Positions 54,642 to 64,000 of a DNA stretch of 64,000 nucleotides are shown here, piece after piece; position 1 is the stretch's first letter, and each line of letters opens with the position of its first letter. The DNA is taken from assembly GCF_025370935.1 (NCBI RefSeq), contig NC_133472.1:16282979-16346978 (forward strand). Reading direction: 5' to 3'. Source of the stretch: Choristoneura fumiferana (Eukaryota; Arthropoda; Insecta; Lepidoptera; Tortricidae). The position numbers were made by a program, and so were the translations under genes. Below the pieces are notes generated by a model. That model did not search any database and was not told the DNA's origin. It was given only the letters and a program-made list of their open reading frames with translations.

Positions 54642-54948
54642 TTAAATAAAATGTGGCACCTGCTCACCGCTTTACATAATGTGAATAACCAAAAATGTCT
54701 GCTGGTATGTAAAGAAATCGGTCACTATTTGTAAATCCATCTCCGAATATAAACTTAGAAAATAAAAATTACAAAAGGTATTTAGTACAGTCTAGTACCA
54801 TGTATCAGTCTAACGCAATATCGTTCGGAACATTTTAATTGTGGATGCATTTCGGGTTTAAAAATGGGGATGTTTATGTGTGCAATCTTCGCCTGATTAG
54901 GGCACCCACAGACGAACGCTCACATTCTTATCTTTTAAATGTAATATA

Positions 54949-55342
54949 TACAGGGTGTAACATTCATATCGGTCAGTATGGGAAAGTCTGAAACTATAAG
55001 ACATATGAAGATCTGTCCTTAGAAACCATGTCATCGATTTTAATAAGAATAAAAACTGTATTCCTACATTTACAAAAAAAAAAAACTTACTCAGTTCGGG
55101 AATTGAACCCGGTCGTTTAGAAAAATAAAACATACATTATTTCTATTTCGATATCGGTAGTCATAAGCAATAAATGTTACTATGAAACACGATATCTAGA
55201 ATGAATAAATGCATTGTATTTCACATTCTTTAATAATGTAAGTTTTATTTTCAAAAGATCCGGGTTCCGGGTTCGATTCCCGAGCTGAGTACAAGTTTTT
55301 GAAAATGTATGGTTGCAGTTTTTCTTGTTATTAAAATCAATG

Positions 55343-55395
<53 letters not shown>

Positions 55396-55444
55396 GTAGT
55401 TTCAGACTTTCCCATACTGACCGATATGAATGTTACACCCTGTA
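54949..55444. mobile_element. Foldback element with tRNA-like blocks in both arms
   Basis: tacagggtgtaacattcata and tcggtcagtatgggaaagtc at the left are inverted exactly at 55396-55444. Arms continue through gaattgaacccggtcg (left) and ggttcgattcccgagc (right). Arms are about 190 bp with a spacer near 55138-55248. A (tg)n tract (55345-55388) interrupts only the right arm. Confidence 0.85.
55345..55388. repeat. (TG)n microsatellite
   Basis: About 22 dinucleotide units with one ta interruption near the end. Confidence 0.95.
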
Positions 55445-55702
55445 TATAACAATCATTAGCAGCGTTAAAATGACTGATTATTATTTGAGACAGCCCGCTC
55501 GGTTCGCGATACGTGCGTGCAGCAGTCACAGCTGAATAAAGGTCAGCTCATTTATACAAAACAGTTATAGTTTTAACACGCAACTTAAAATTAATCATTA
55601 ACTTAAGAATTAAATGGGTATATCTAGTAGGTGACTTAAAGTAAAGGTGTTGTGTACATGGCCCTTCCGGCAGGCTGAGTACAAGTGTAGTGTAGCGATA
55701 GT

Positions 55703-55862
55703 TTAGCGGTGTCGGCCGCGCGCGCCGAAGTAGTTGCCGGCAGAGTCGCGGCTGTAGCGACGCTCCTTGCGGTCGGGCCGGTCGGGGCGGTCGCGGCTGG
55801 TGCGCCCGGCGCGCCGCTCGTGCTCGCGCGACCGCTCCTTGTCACGAGATGACTCCCGACCT
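55703..55862 (-). CDS. RS-type protein last exon (stop codon)
   Basis: Acceptor gtcagcag, then RGRESSRDKERSREHERR and a DRPDRPDRKERRYSRD stretch, ending FGARGRHR and TAA. The alternative acceptor two bases on hits a stop almost at once. The intron before it is about 3.8 kb and full of repeats. Confidence 0.75.
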
Positions 55863-58800
55863 CTGCTGACACGTTACACACTGATTGTTGTAGCAAACAT
55901 CAATGGGACTACTTGCATAAGCGCGATTTTAAAAAGGTAAAAGTACGCAGCGTAGGAATGCTTAAAGTTACATGACAAATAATTAATCACTAAATCATAA
56001 TTTATGATTCCCTGGAATTCTGACGTTTCTTGGTATTACCAGGGAAAGAACATTGCACATCAGTTATAAATAAATAAATATCATGGGACACTTGACACCA
56101 ATTGACCTAGTCCCAAACTAAGCAAAGCTTGTACTATGGACACTAGGCAACAGATAAACATACTTATATAGATTAATACATATGTACTTAAATCATATTA
56201 AACACCCAAGACCTGAGAACAAACATTCGTATTTATTCGTACAAATATCTGCCCCGGCCGGGATTCGAACCCGGGACCTTAAGCTTCGTAGTCAGGTTTT
56301 CTAACCACTTGGCCATCCGGTCGTCCGACCGGAGTTCTGAGAATGTCAGGGATAAATAAATAATTTATTTGTATGTTGTAACTTAAATAGTATGGCCGGT
56401 CTGCCATTGTAAAACAGGCCCTGGTTGAAAGCGTGTTTCTTATTCATTTTATTTCTTATTATAAGACATGTGGACTTTGTGGACTAAATTAAACCTGGAT
56501 TTTTAATCCCATGGAAAAAATTTAAACAAAATTTCCTTATTGTCAAAGTGACATTTCAGGGGATCTCAAGTTATGGGCCAGCTAGAAATATTATATAAAG
56601 TTCTGTTGTTACCATGTTTTTTCTATTTCCGATAAAAATAACGTTTAATAACAATGAACGAAAAACAACGGAAAACGTAACAATGAACAATTTAACTGCA
56701 ATAAAAACATAACAACAACGTCAACAATGTTAGTGCATTGAGTGACGTCTCGCGTCAAGCGGACTACAGCTTAAAAACCCGGGTGTAATACCAGGACAAT
56801 AAATAAATTATGCATACGAAAACAGTATTCTCTTTGTAAATGAATATATCAAAGTGTAAATGCCATTATAAAGATTTCCATCAATAAATATTATTTTATC
56901 TTGATTATGAAATACAGTTTTTAATAAAAGTCGAGTTCTGACAAATGTGGAAATAATAAATACCTTAAATAAATATATTTTCCATGGAATTAAAAATCCT
57001 GGTTTAACCTTACCTCGTTAAAAAAAAAAGTGTTATTGACGTAATTGTGATACGATTTTTTGTAATTTTGTTACAGTCTTACTAATTTGAACGCGTAAAT
57101 GTTTCCATGATTTAAGGAAAACCTCGTTTCTAGCAAACCGTATCCGAAAGGTAACAAACAGAACCTAATTATCGCCACTTTGCTGTCCGTCCGTCTGTCT
57201 GTCTGTCACAGGGCTGTAGGTATCTCGAGAAAAAAATAACACAATGTTTTTTTGGCAATGAGTATGGCGGAAGGAATATGGTGGTTTATAATACTTTTCG
57301 GATAGGATGGGTACGATGACACATGTCATTAAGCAATTAAAGGTTTGTGACAATGTAAAACGATTTATTGCGATTCTCGATTAAATATGCTAAGGGTGTG
57401 TAATGGATTTTATTAGTGATAGTTTATATTTTTAACTATTTTTTGCCTGCGGCTTCACCCGCGTAGCAAGTGTTTTTGCTTGTGTATCGGGATCTCACAA
57501 ACCATGTGGTCTTCTTTGGCACTATATCAAAACTAATAACTACAACAAAAACCATAATAACAAAATTGAATAACAAAGTAACAGTTCAAAACATCAAACA
57601 ATACGAAACACTCGATACAAAGACGCATTTAAGGACCTTTGCTCTCGTACTAATTGACAGATGATGCGAGTCAAACTATTTGATAAGATTGTGGAATCGA
57701 TTCGGTCGATAAGCAGTCAAGCTCTATGGAAATAGAGATCCGTTTTACGCGATGAAAGTTGACGAGATTACAATTTATCTTTTTAGTTTTAAAACATAAT
57801 AATAATCATATTCATATTCATTTATTCATAAAATTAAAAATTAATATATTTTTAAGTGATTTTTGTTTATTATTACGAAATCTTTTAAGCCATAATATAT
57901 TTTTTTATAAATTATTGGCCTGAAACGTTCATGGCGTGGAATTGAAAAAACGCAAGTGTCACCGTACCCAGGATGGGATCCGAAAAGTACTATAGGTGCT
58001 CGAGGGAGGTGGTACATGGTGGAAGCTCGCAATGGGGCAGAGCCAAGATTACTACTTTAAACGTTGATGCCCGTGATGCATGTCATGCCACTCGGCTTCC
58101 GACTTGAATGTTTTGGTCTCTTTTTTTCTATTAACTCGTAACGTAGAACATACACAGCATGACAACTGTCAAAATTTCAAGGAATGAAAAATCGCATTTA
58201 GTAATCTCGCTCAGCCAAATAACCTACTAATTAGTTTATAAGGATATAAAACAAATACATGAAGTAAAAACTAGGGCAATTTAATCCTCTTGACCTAGTC
58301 CTTAACTAAGACCCATTTGCCTTGCACACGGTATTCCACGAATTGACTTTATAAAGAAAATAACAAAAGAGTAGAAACACTTCTTTCCAAACTGTCACAT
58401 TATAAAAATAAAATGGGTGAACAAGTCAGCAATTTCGTAGGTAAAATTTGAATTCCTTCTTCAATTATTATTGTAAATCTGTTTAAAAAAAAATATATAC
58501 CTCGTTGAGTTTCTTGCCGGATTCTTCTCAGCAGAGGTTTTTCCGAACCGGTGGTAGATTTTTTTTTTGACATTCATAAGTGCTTAGCCTAAATTGAATA
58601 AAGATATTTTGACTTTGACTTTGAATGCTGTTTGTTATTTGATGTCGTACTCTTGAAGTCCATTTTCCATTATAATTATTATCTTTTTTTATTAAGATAT
58701 AAAAATGAATCACCATTTAGCTAATTCTTTTTTTGTTGTGTTTGCTATTGTCAGGAGAAGGTTAAGGATAAAAGATTTAGAAAATTTAAAAAAAAACTAC

Positions 58801-61800
58801 ACCAGGGGCGAAGCCGCGGGCACCAGCTAGTAAGCAATAAAACGTATGTACAGGTCGACTCACAAAAGCTGGCACAAATGGATTGAATAAGTGAATGAAA
58901 TCTATATCTGTTCCTTCTTTGCATACTCTTCACACAAATATCAAAATGACATGCATCTGTCATTTTCCTACAAAAATGTCTAAACGACATTACATTTACT
59001 CAATGTATTCGTGACAGCCCTTGTGAATCGACCTCTACTCTACGTTACGGCTGCGTAAGAAATCCCAAATTATTGTTTAGAAGTTTTACAACTTTCTTCA
59101 GTTGCTATAAAATTAAATTCGCTAAATGCAATATATATATGTATTTAGTAAAACTTTCGCTAATGGCAAACGCGTTAACCCTTAGATAGACTAGTTTTGA
59201 CTTTATAATAATCAGATTTGTATGATAAAAGCAGTAATTCAAGTTTACTTTTAAAAATGTACATATAAATGGGAAACTAATATTGCAATGCATGTACGGG
59301 TTGATTCACAAGAGCTGCCACGAATTCATTGAATGAGTGAATGAAAGTATCTGCGTGTTACCTATTTCAATACACTTCACACAAATATGAAAATGACATG
59401 AATCTGTCATTTTCCAACAAAAATGTCTAAGTGACATTACTTTTATTCAATGCATTTGTGCCAGCTCTTGTTGTGAATCGACCTGTACTATACGTACCAG
59501 AAAACAGATAAACAGACTTAGTTAGATAAATACATTCTTACACATTATATGTACATATAGTGTAGGGTTAGCCACAGACGGGCGGTCATGACGAAGGTAT
59601 GTAAATAAAATATGGTAATTTTTATGTTCTAAAGGTGTCTAACTCACCTTCTAGAAGTAATTAATTGTTGCAATGAGTTAAAACAAACCTAGATTCCCCA
59701 GCGGAGCGGGAGTCCCGCTTGCGGCGCGGCGCCGTGGCGCGCGCGTGCGCGTGCGGCGAGCGCGAGCGGCGCGACGGCGACCGCGCCGGAGAGTCGCGCT
59801 CGCTGTTCAGGTTGAAGTCGTCGAACCTAAGCAACCACCATCAATACAAAACCCATACAACCCCTCGGATTCCAAAACGACGTAGATGTTTTTTTTAAGG
59901 AGACGCATAACATTTTTATGCGTTTATGGGTTGATAATAGGACTTTTAAACCAAGACTTTATTTAAGAGAAGTCCGTTGTTCATTCACTTTGTTCTAAAA
60001 TACAGATTTAATAACAATTATAGTACTTACTTATTTTTAGGCGCTTCTGCAGAGCTGTGACTAGAGCTGGAACTGGAGGAGGAGCTGGACGATGACGAGG
60101 AACTTCGCGATCTTTGCCATGAAAATAACATTGATAAATAAAATTAAAACACCGCCTTTTGTACCACAATAGATAAATCTCTCTCCTAGCTACAATATAA
60201 GGTAAGGCAGATTAATAGTTTAAAATGATACCTAAACCTTACCTAATCACATACAGCCCTGGCCAACAGTATTAGCACCCTATAAAAAATATTATGTGCA
60301 TCAAAATTGTATTTACAATGCACGTGCTCGGAAAGTGCCTCTTGACGTGGGTCAACATATCCATAGAAAATTAGTGATTCCTGCACGCATCCACAAGTGT
60401 GCAGAAAAGTTGTATGGATTTTACTTTCCGCACTTGTCCAAACTATTGTTAAAAAAATAAGTCTAAAGAGTCGTTATAGTTAGGCTTTGAACAAATAAGA
60501 AAACGTTTGATGCAACCAACTGAATATTTACTGATAAGATAATACAGATTAAACGCGACAGAAAAGGGAATATTTTTCTTTTTTTTCATGTAAACTCGTA
60601 TTTTGATTCCGTCTAAAGTTATGAAAAAAAGGAAATAAATTCTTTAGTCCAATTCGGACCGTGCGACGACAAGCGCGCGCACTCGAAAGTTAACCAATGA
60701 GCTTCTAGTGCGCGCGCACGACGTAGCACGAACCAATCATGGTTACCCGTTCGCGCTTGTCATGAAACCCCGCCAAAGTAATGTTCATGAGTTCAGTCCG
60801 GTGAATTAATTTTTGATAAGTAAATTAAAATGAACAGTTCAAATGATGAATTTATATCTGACTTGACGCCGTCTTACGTCCTCGACGAAGCACATATTGT
60901 CAGTGACAAACTCAATGCTGAAATACGTGAACTATAATATACATTAGACATGGGTAATCTCAACTCCGCGAAGTGATCTGACTCACTAGATGCAGCTCCG
61001 GTGTCGGTACCGAATCCGCTTATTGAATCCGACTCCTTTATTGACTCCGGTTCTTTCGAGCGATTATTAATTTATCTATGGCCGATCCGCCCCACCCGCT
61101 GACTGAACTGAAGTACAGATTCGTGAGAGAGAGAAAGATTCGTTCGTTAGTCCAAGTCCGAGTACCGAACCGAACCACCTCTAATATACATACCAAAGTT
61201 AATAAACATCGTAAATTGATAGAATAATCTACTTCTACACACATGAATATTATAACATCTACCGGTACGTCTTATTCTTATTTATTTGCTTTTATCTATT
61301 AGAATTAGTGAACCCATTCTGAATTATTTACAGTTCCAAAGCTAAACAATCTCAGATTTACGGTAACTTTTTGTTAATAGCTGGTAGATTAGATACATAA
61401 TATAAAAAAATTACTTGATGATAATTAACTATTACACGGATTTATTCACGGGTTGCACTGATATTTAGCATTATAGGAGCGTGCAGGAGATAAGGTCTAG
61501 CCAATATAAGTGTGGAAAATGTCAAGCAACAAGGGCTAATAATTAATCATAAAAAATCACGATACTAAAACAAAGTCTCCTTTACCTATCATTAGTAGCT
61601 GTAGCTGTTCTAATCTTCTGAGTCAATCATTGTTATGAAAGTTGGTTTAATAAAGTGTATACGTTAGCGATTTTGGTTTACCGTGCATGTCGTTATGCAG
61701 ACGACCAGATGGCCTAGTGGTTAGAGAACTTGACTACGAAGCTTGAGGTCCCGGGTTCGATTCCCGTGTCGGGGCAGATATTTGTATGAAAAATACGAAT

Positions 61801-64000
61801 GTTTGTTCTCGGGTCTTGGGTGTTTAATATGTATTTAAGTATGTATCTATCTATATAATTATATTTATCCGTTGCTTAGTACCCATAACACAAGCTTTGC
61901 TAAGCTTACTTTGGGACTAGGTCAATTGGTGTGCATTGTCCAGTGATATATATTTATTTATTTATTTATATCTACTGCATGCTACTGTAGTAAAAGGAGT
62001 CATCATCATCATCATTATTAGTAAATATACCTACATAGTTTTAGACACAATAAATGGCATGCTGGTTCGCAATAAAGCAAAACCTGTAATTAAAATGTAT
62101 AACACTTTTTTCTTTAATCGGTTCTGGTTCCCTTATATCGAACTTGATCACACGCCAAATTAAATAATTGTTTTTGCTTTGTGCAAGGAAAAAAATATTT
62201 ATTATCCATCTAATATGCCCAAAAAAAGAGAACTTACGTTGTTGTGTATATACAGCATTGGCCAAAAGTTGTGCCTACCTATGATATTTGTACGCGTAAG
62301 TTCTATTTTTTAGGCATATTAAAAGGATAATATACATTTTATTCTTGCACGAAGCAAAAACTATTATTTTTTACTGGCGTATTACGTGTTCAAGTTTGAT
62401 GTAAGCGAAGCAGAAACGATTTAAAAAAAAGGGTTTTAATTTTATTTACACGTTTTGTTTTATTGCAAACCAGCATTCCATTTTTAGAGTATAAAACTAT
62501 GCATGTGTATATTTACTAATAATCTGTAAATATTATATACAATTTGGATGCACATATTTTGTGGATTTATATTTTGAATAAGGTGCTAATATTTTTGGCC
62601 AAGGCTGTATGAGGGGTTGTATTCCATGAAGGCAAAATTTCCCATTTTATTTTTAAACTTCTGTGTCAGTTGCTCTTTGTTATCAACATCCATATTGAAT
62701 TAGCACAACTATTAATTTTGTTATTAAATTTTAATAAACAAACCTTCTGTTGGTGGTCTTGCTATCAACTGGAGCTGCTTTGCCGTTTTTGTTTGTCGGA
62801 TCAGAGCTACCTTCTTTGTCGTCTTTATCTTGATTTTTGTCTGCCGTTTCTGAAATGTTTAACTCATTACTTGTGAACTTATTGCAGCCCATTCCATTTT
62901 AATCAGTATTCTGCAGACCACTAAATGTGCGTAAAAGCCCCAGAAATCACCGAATTAAGTGTTTAGTTTTTACCATATGTTATATATAATTTATTCCCAG
63001 CAAAAATCAATAGGCAATTTTAAGGGGAAATGATCGGTAATACATGGTGAGACGTGACAGATGGAGGTGGCACCTGGTTTGGAGGAGCGCGGGCGGTCGT
63101 CGTCATCGCTGCCCCACAGGTCGTACTTGGACAAGTCGGCGTCGTCGCCGGACTCCTCCTCGTCGCCCTCCTCCGCTGCCTCCACCGCCTCTGCCGCTCC
63201 GCTCTCTTCCTCTTGCCCGTCCGACGGTTGACTCTGAAACAAATCATTAAAGCACCATCAGATAGACACTTGGTCAATGCATACAATACAGGATTTCGAG
63301 AGGTAATTAATTAAACATGACGGCGATGTAATAGATTGGCTTTATTAGCCATCGTAACAAAAACATTAAGGGCCTGTTTTACCACACATTGTTGAATTTT
63401 ATGTGACATATTAATTTGATACCGTTACCGTTTATTGCGACAAAACAGAGACAGCATCCTAGACATCTATCACATAAAATTGATCAATGACTGGTGAAAC
63501 AGGGGGTAAATCTTGTAAAACTTGTGAAGCATTAAAACCAAAACATTTAAATGAAATACAAACCTTTCTTTTTCTTTTCCGTTTTCTTCCATCAGCAGTA
63601 TGCTTTACGGTCTTGTCTGCGGGTTTTATTGTCAATTTGAGCCTATTCAACATAATTGGTTTTGGTAACGCAAAACTTTTGAAATTGCCTATAACAGCCG
63701 TATTTTCGTTTGTTTCTGAGAGGTCATTATCTACATTTGGCTGCAAGTTGATATTTAATTTTTTTGCAACATTTGGTGGAATTATGACTGGGCCAGGATC
63801 AAAAATATCACTTAAAAAAGGTGTGTCGCCAGTATTTCCATGTAATCTTTTCAACTGTCTTTCTACACTCCCTTCTTTATCGGACTCCTTTTCCCAGTCT
63901 TCATCATTGGTCAGGTTGATAGTCTCCACTGGGTCTGCATTGTCTTCCACATTGTTTTTTATTGTTTGACCATTTTGTTTGTTAGCATCATCAGATTTTT
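55703..64000 (-). CDS. RS-domain nuclear protein, last six exons (5' partial)
   Basis: Exons on the - strand: 64000-63564 (runs off the window), 63233-63074, 62849-62744, 60111-60031, 59826-59689, 55862-55703. All visible introns are GT-AG and phases agree, giving 1082 nt (about 360 aa) and a TAA at 55703-55705. In order the protein has an acidic/Asn-rich part with FLSDIFDPGPVIIPPN, a basic KRKRKRK stretch that could be a nuclear localisation signal, a long Glu/Asp/Ala-rich segment ending KYDLWGSDDDD, a Lys/Asp linker, a run of 15 Ser, RS dipeptides, and a C-terminal RS/RD tail ending in FGARGRHR. This layout is typical of SR-related proteins acting in transcription-coupled splicing or RNA processing in the nucleus. 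No RRM, zinc finger or catalytic domain is visible, so any of several families could fit once the N-terminus is known. Confidence 0.75.
56066..56327 (-). mobile_element. tRNA-derived SINE (GACGACCGGAT family), - strand
   Basis: On the - strand: gacgaccggatggccaagtg, B box gggttcgaatcc, gcagatatttgtacgaat and the tttgggactaggtcaattgg body, tail atatttattta. In the last intron of the RS-type gene. Confidence 0.8.
56328..57742. other. Intron DNA, no exon seen
   Basis: A decayed CCTGTTTTAC-type piece near 56395, a - strand ACCGGCC fragment near 57155-57245 (gctgtccgtccgtctgtctg) and a Helitron-like end near 57440-57470. Nothing else. Confidence 0.4.
57743..57990. repeat. Dispersed repeat, copy B
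   Basis: It matches window positions 1-205 in the same orientation, but carries about 80 extra AT-rich bases near 57783-57866 and lacks a stretch present in copy A. Confidence 0.6.
58503..58625 (+). mobile_element. LINE 3' tail
   Basis: gagtttcttgccggattctt, cagcagaggtttttccgaac and the end gaataaagatattttgactt followed by tgactttga. This is a common lepidopteran non-LTR 3' terminus; no coding part remains. Confidence 0.65.
58795..58830 (+). mobile_element. Helitron-like 3' terminus
   Basis: ggggcgaagccgcgggcacc then agctag followed by T. Confidence 0.5.
58851..59035. mobile_element. Tc1/mariner-like MITE, copy 1 of a close pair
   Basis: TA at both ends; caggtcgactcacaaaagct and its inverse at the right (ttgtgaatcgacct). 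Inner gaatgaaa, catctgtcattttcc and aaaaatgtcta blocks are shared with 59297-59485. Confidence 0.75.
59297..59485. mobile_element. Tc1/mariner-like MITE, copy 2 of a close pair
   Basis: TA at both ends; cgggttgattcacaagagct / ttgttgtgaatcgacctg. Same orientation and length as copy 1, 260 bp away. Confidence 0.75.
59689..59826 (-). CDS. RS-type protein exon: RS dipeptides
   Basis: Acceptor tgcttag, donor gtttgt. It encodes KFDDFNLNSERDSPARSPSR and continues RSRSPHAHARATAPRRKRDS. Very GC-rich. RSPSRRSRSP is classic SR-protein sequence. Confidence 0.8.
   Translation of the reverse strand, partial: VRRLQPEQRARLSGAVAVAPLALAARARARHGAAPQAGLPLRWGI
60031..60111 (-). CDS. RS-type protein exon: poly-Ser
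   Basis: Acceptor ggcaaag, donor gtaagt. It encodes RSR, 15 consecutive Ser written with mixed codons, then HSSAEAPKN. Mixed codons argue for selection on the protein rather than microsatellite slippage. Confidence 0.7.
60254..60640. mobile_element. Tc1/mariner-like element (TACAGCCTTGGCCAA), one clear end
   Basis: tacagccctggccaacagta then ttagcaccctat matches the reverse complement of 62611 inward. The far end is not clear. Confidence 0.5.
60830..60940 (+). other. Short ORF after a GC-rich, promoter-like stretch; unrecognised
   Basis: ATG opens MNSSNDEFISDLTPSYVLDE and stops after 36 codons (TAA at 60937). About 170 bp upstream, gcgcgcgcact / agtgcgcgcgc form an inverted pair. It could be the first exon of a decayed transposon. 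It lies on the opposite strand within an intron of the RS-type gene. Confidence 0.25.
61699..61975 (+). mobile_element. tRNA-derived SINE (GACGACCGGAT family)
   Basis: gacgaccagatggcctagtg (A box region), gggttcgattcc (B box), the tttgggactaggtcaattgg body and an (attt)n tail. Confidence 0.8.
62045..62240 (-). mobile_element. Fragment of the TACAGC...GGCCAA element, inverted to its neighbour
   Basis: gctggttcgcaataaagcaa, aaattaaataattgtttttgc and agagaacttacg match the reverse complement of 62295-62480. The two form a large hairpin. Confidence 0.65.
62253..62611. mobile_element. Tc1/mariner-like non-autonomous element
   Basis: tacagcattggccaaaagtt at the left; tatttttggccaaggctgta at the right. 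TA-type ends. No transposase frame. Confidence 0.7.
62744..62849 (-). CDS. RS-type protein exon: Lys/Asp linker
   Basis: Acceptor catttcag, donor gtttgt. It encodes ETADKNQDKDDKEGSSDPTN and ends DSKTTNR. Phases 1 and 2 match the neighbours. Confidence 0.7.
63074..63233 (-). CDS. RS-type protein exon: acidic segment
   Basis: Acceptor tttcag, donor gtgcca. It encodes SQPSDGQEEESGAAEAVEAA and continues acidic to DLSKYDLWGSDDDDRPRSSK. GC-rich coding sequence in AT-rich intron DNA. Confidence 0.8.
63371..63507. mobile_element. MITE (GGCCTGTTTCACCAC family), copy 2
   Basis: ggcctgttttaccacaca and tgaattttatgtga at the left are inverted at the right (tcacataaaattgatcaatg, ctggtgaaacaggggg). TAA on both sides. 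In an intron of the RS-type gene, 57 bp from an exon. Confidence 0.7.
63564..64000 (-). CDS. RS-type protein, first visible exon (open at window edge)
   Basis: The frame is open to the window edge. It reads DDANKQNGQTIKNN, then EDNADPVETINLTNDEDWEK and ends GRKRKRKRK. Donor is AAG-gtttgt, phase 0. It may continue into the next window without an intron. Confidence 0.75.

Noticed and set aside
55251..55529. ORF with a long Thr-His run
   Set aside because: It is a translation of the TG microsatellite.
63020..63314. Three other ORFs over 63020-63314
   Set aside because: Shadows of the acidic exon at 63074-63233, whose splice sites and phase are supported.

Overview
The window is animal nuclear DNA, almost certainly from a moth or butterfly. 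Coding information sits in small exons with GT/AG introns. The space between them is AT-rich and filled with short non-autonomous transposons, tRNA-headed SINEs, truncated non-LTR retrotransposons and Helitron-like fragments of kinds I associate with lepidopteran genomes. There are no operons, ribosome binding sites, rRNA genes or CRISPR arrays. Most long ORFs here are chance or repeat-derived.

Two protein-coding genes can be supported. (1) On the + strand, 31191-48576, I assembled an 18-exon gene by hand. Every intron is GT-AG, all phases agree, and the spliced ORF is 2256 nt (751 residues plus stop). Its N-terminal motif, coiled-coil middle and C-terminal CxxC and CGGSHT motifs point to the QRICH2 / DUF4795 family, linked in vertebrates to sperm-flagellum formation. 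(2) On the - strand, 55703 to the right window edge, are the last six exons of an acidic-then-Arg/Ser-rich nuclear protein that ends in an RS-type tail. Its 5' end lies outside the window, and I do not assign it a name.

Layout: 1-31.1 kb is a gene desert of nested repeats. It holds several TIR elements, a decayed non-LTR reverse-transcriptase 3' end (about 10.0-10.7 kb), a nest of three DNA elements at 17.5-19.4 kb, a long inverted repeat at 19.8-20.3 kb, and Helitron-like copies at 13.5, 24.8-25.6 and 27.5-29.1 kb. From 31.2 to 48.6 kb the QRICH2-like gene carries mobile elements in most of its larger introns. One intron is almost wholly a nested insertion, and one acceptor lies 12 nt from a MITE end. 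From 48.6 to 55.7 kb is intergenic DNA with two striking foldback elements (52621-53406 and 54949-55444). From 55.7 to 64 kb the introns of the RS-type gene hold SINEs, paired MITEs and an inverted pair of Tc1/mariner-like elements.

The two genes run towards each other (convergent) and share no evident pathway. The best candidate for something undescribed is the 786-bp element at 52621-53406: both arms are mirror-image arrays of a short degenerate repeat, and it sits between perfect 8-bp direct repeats.
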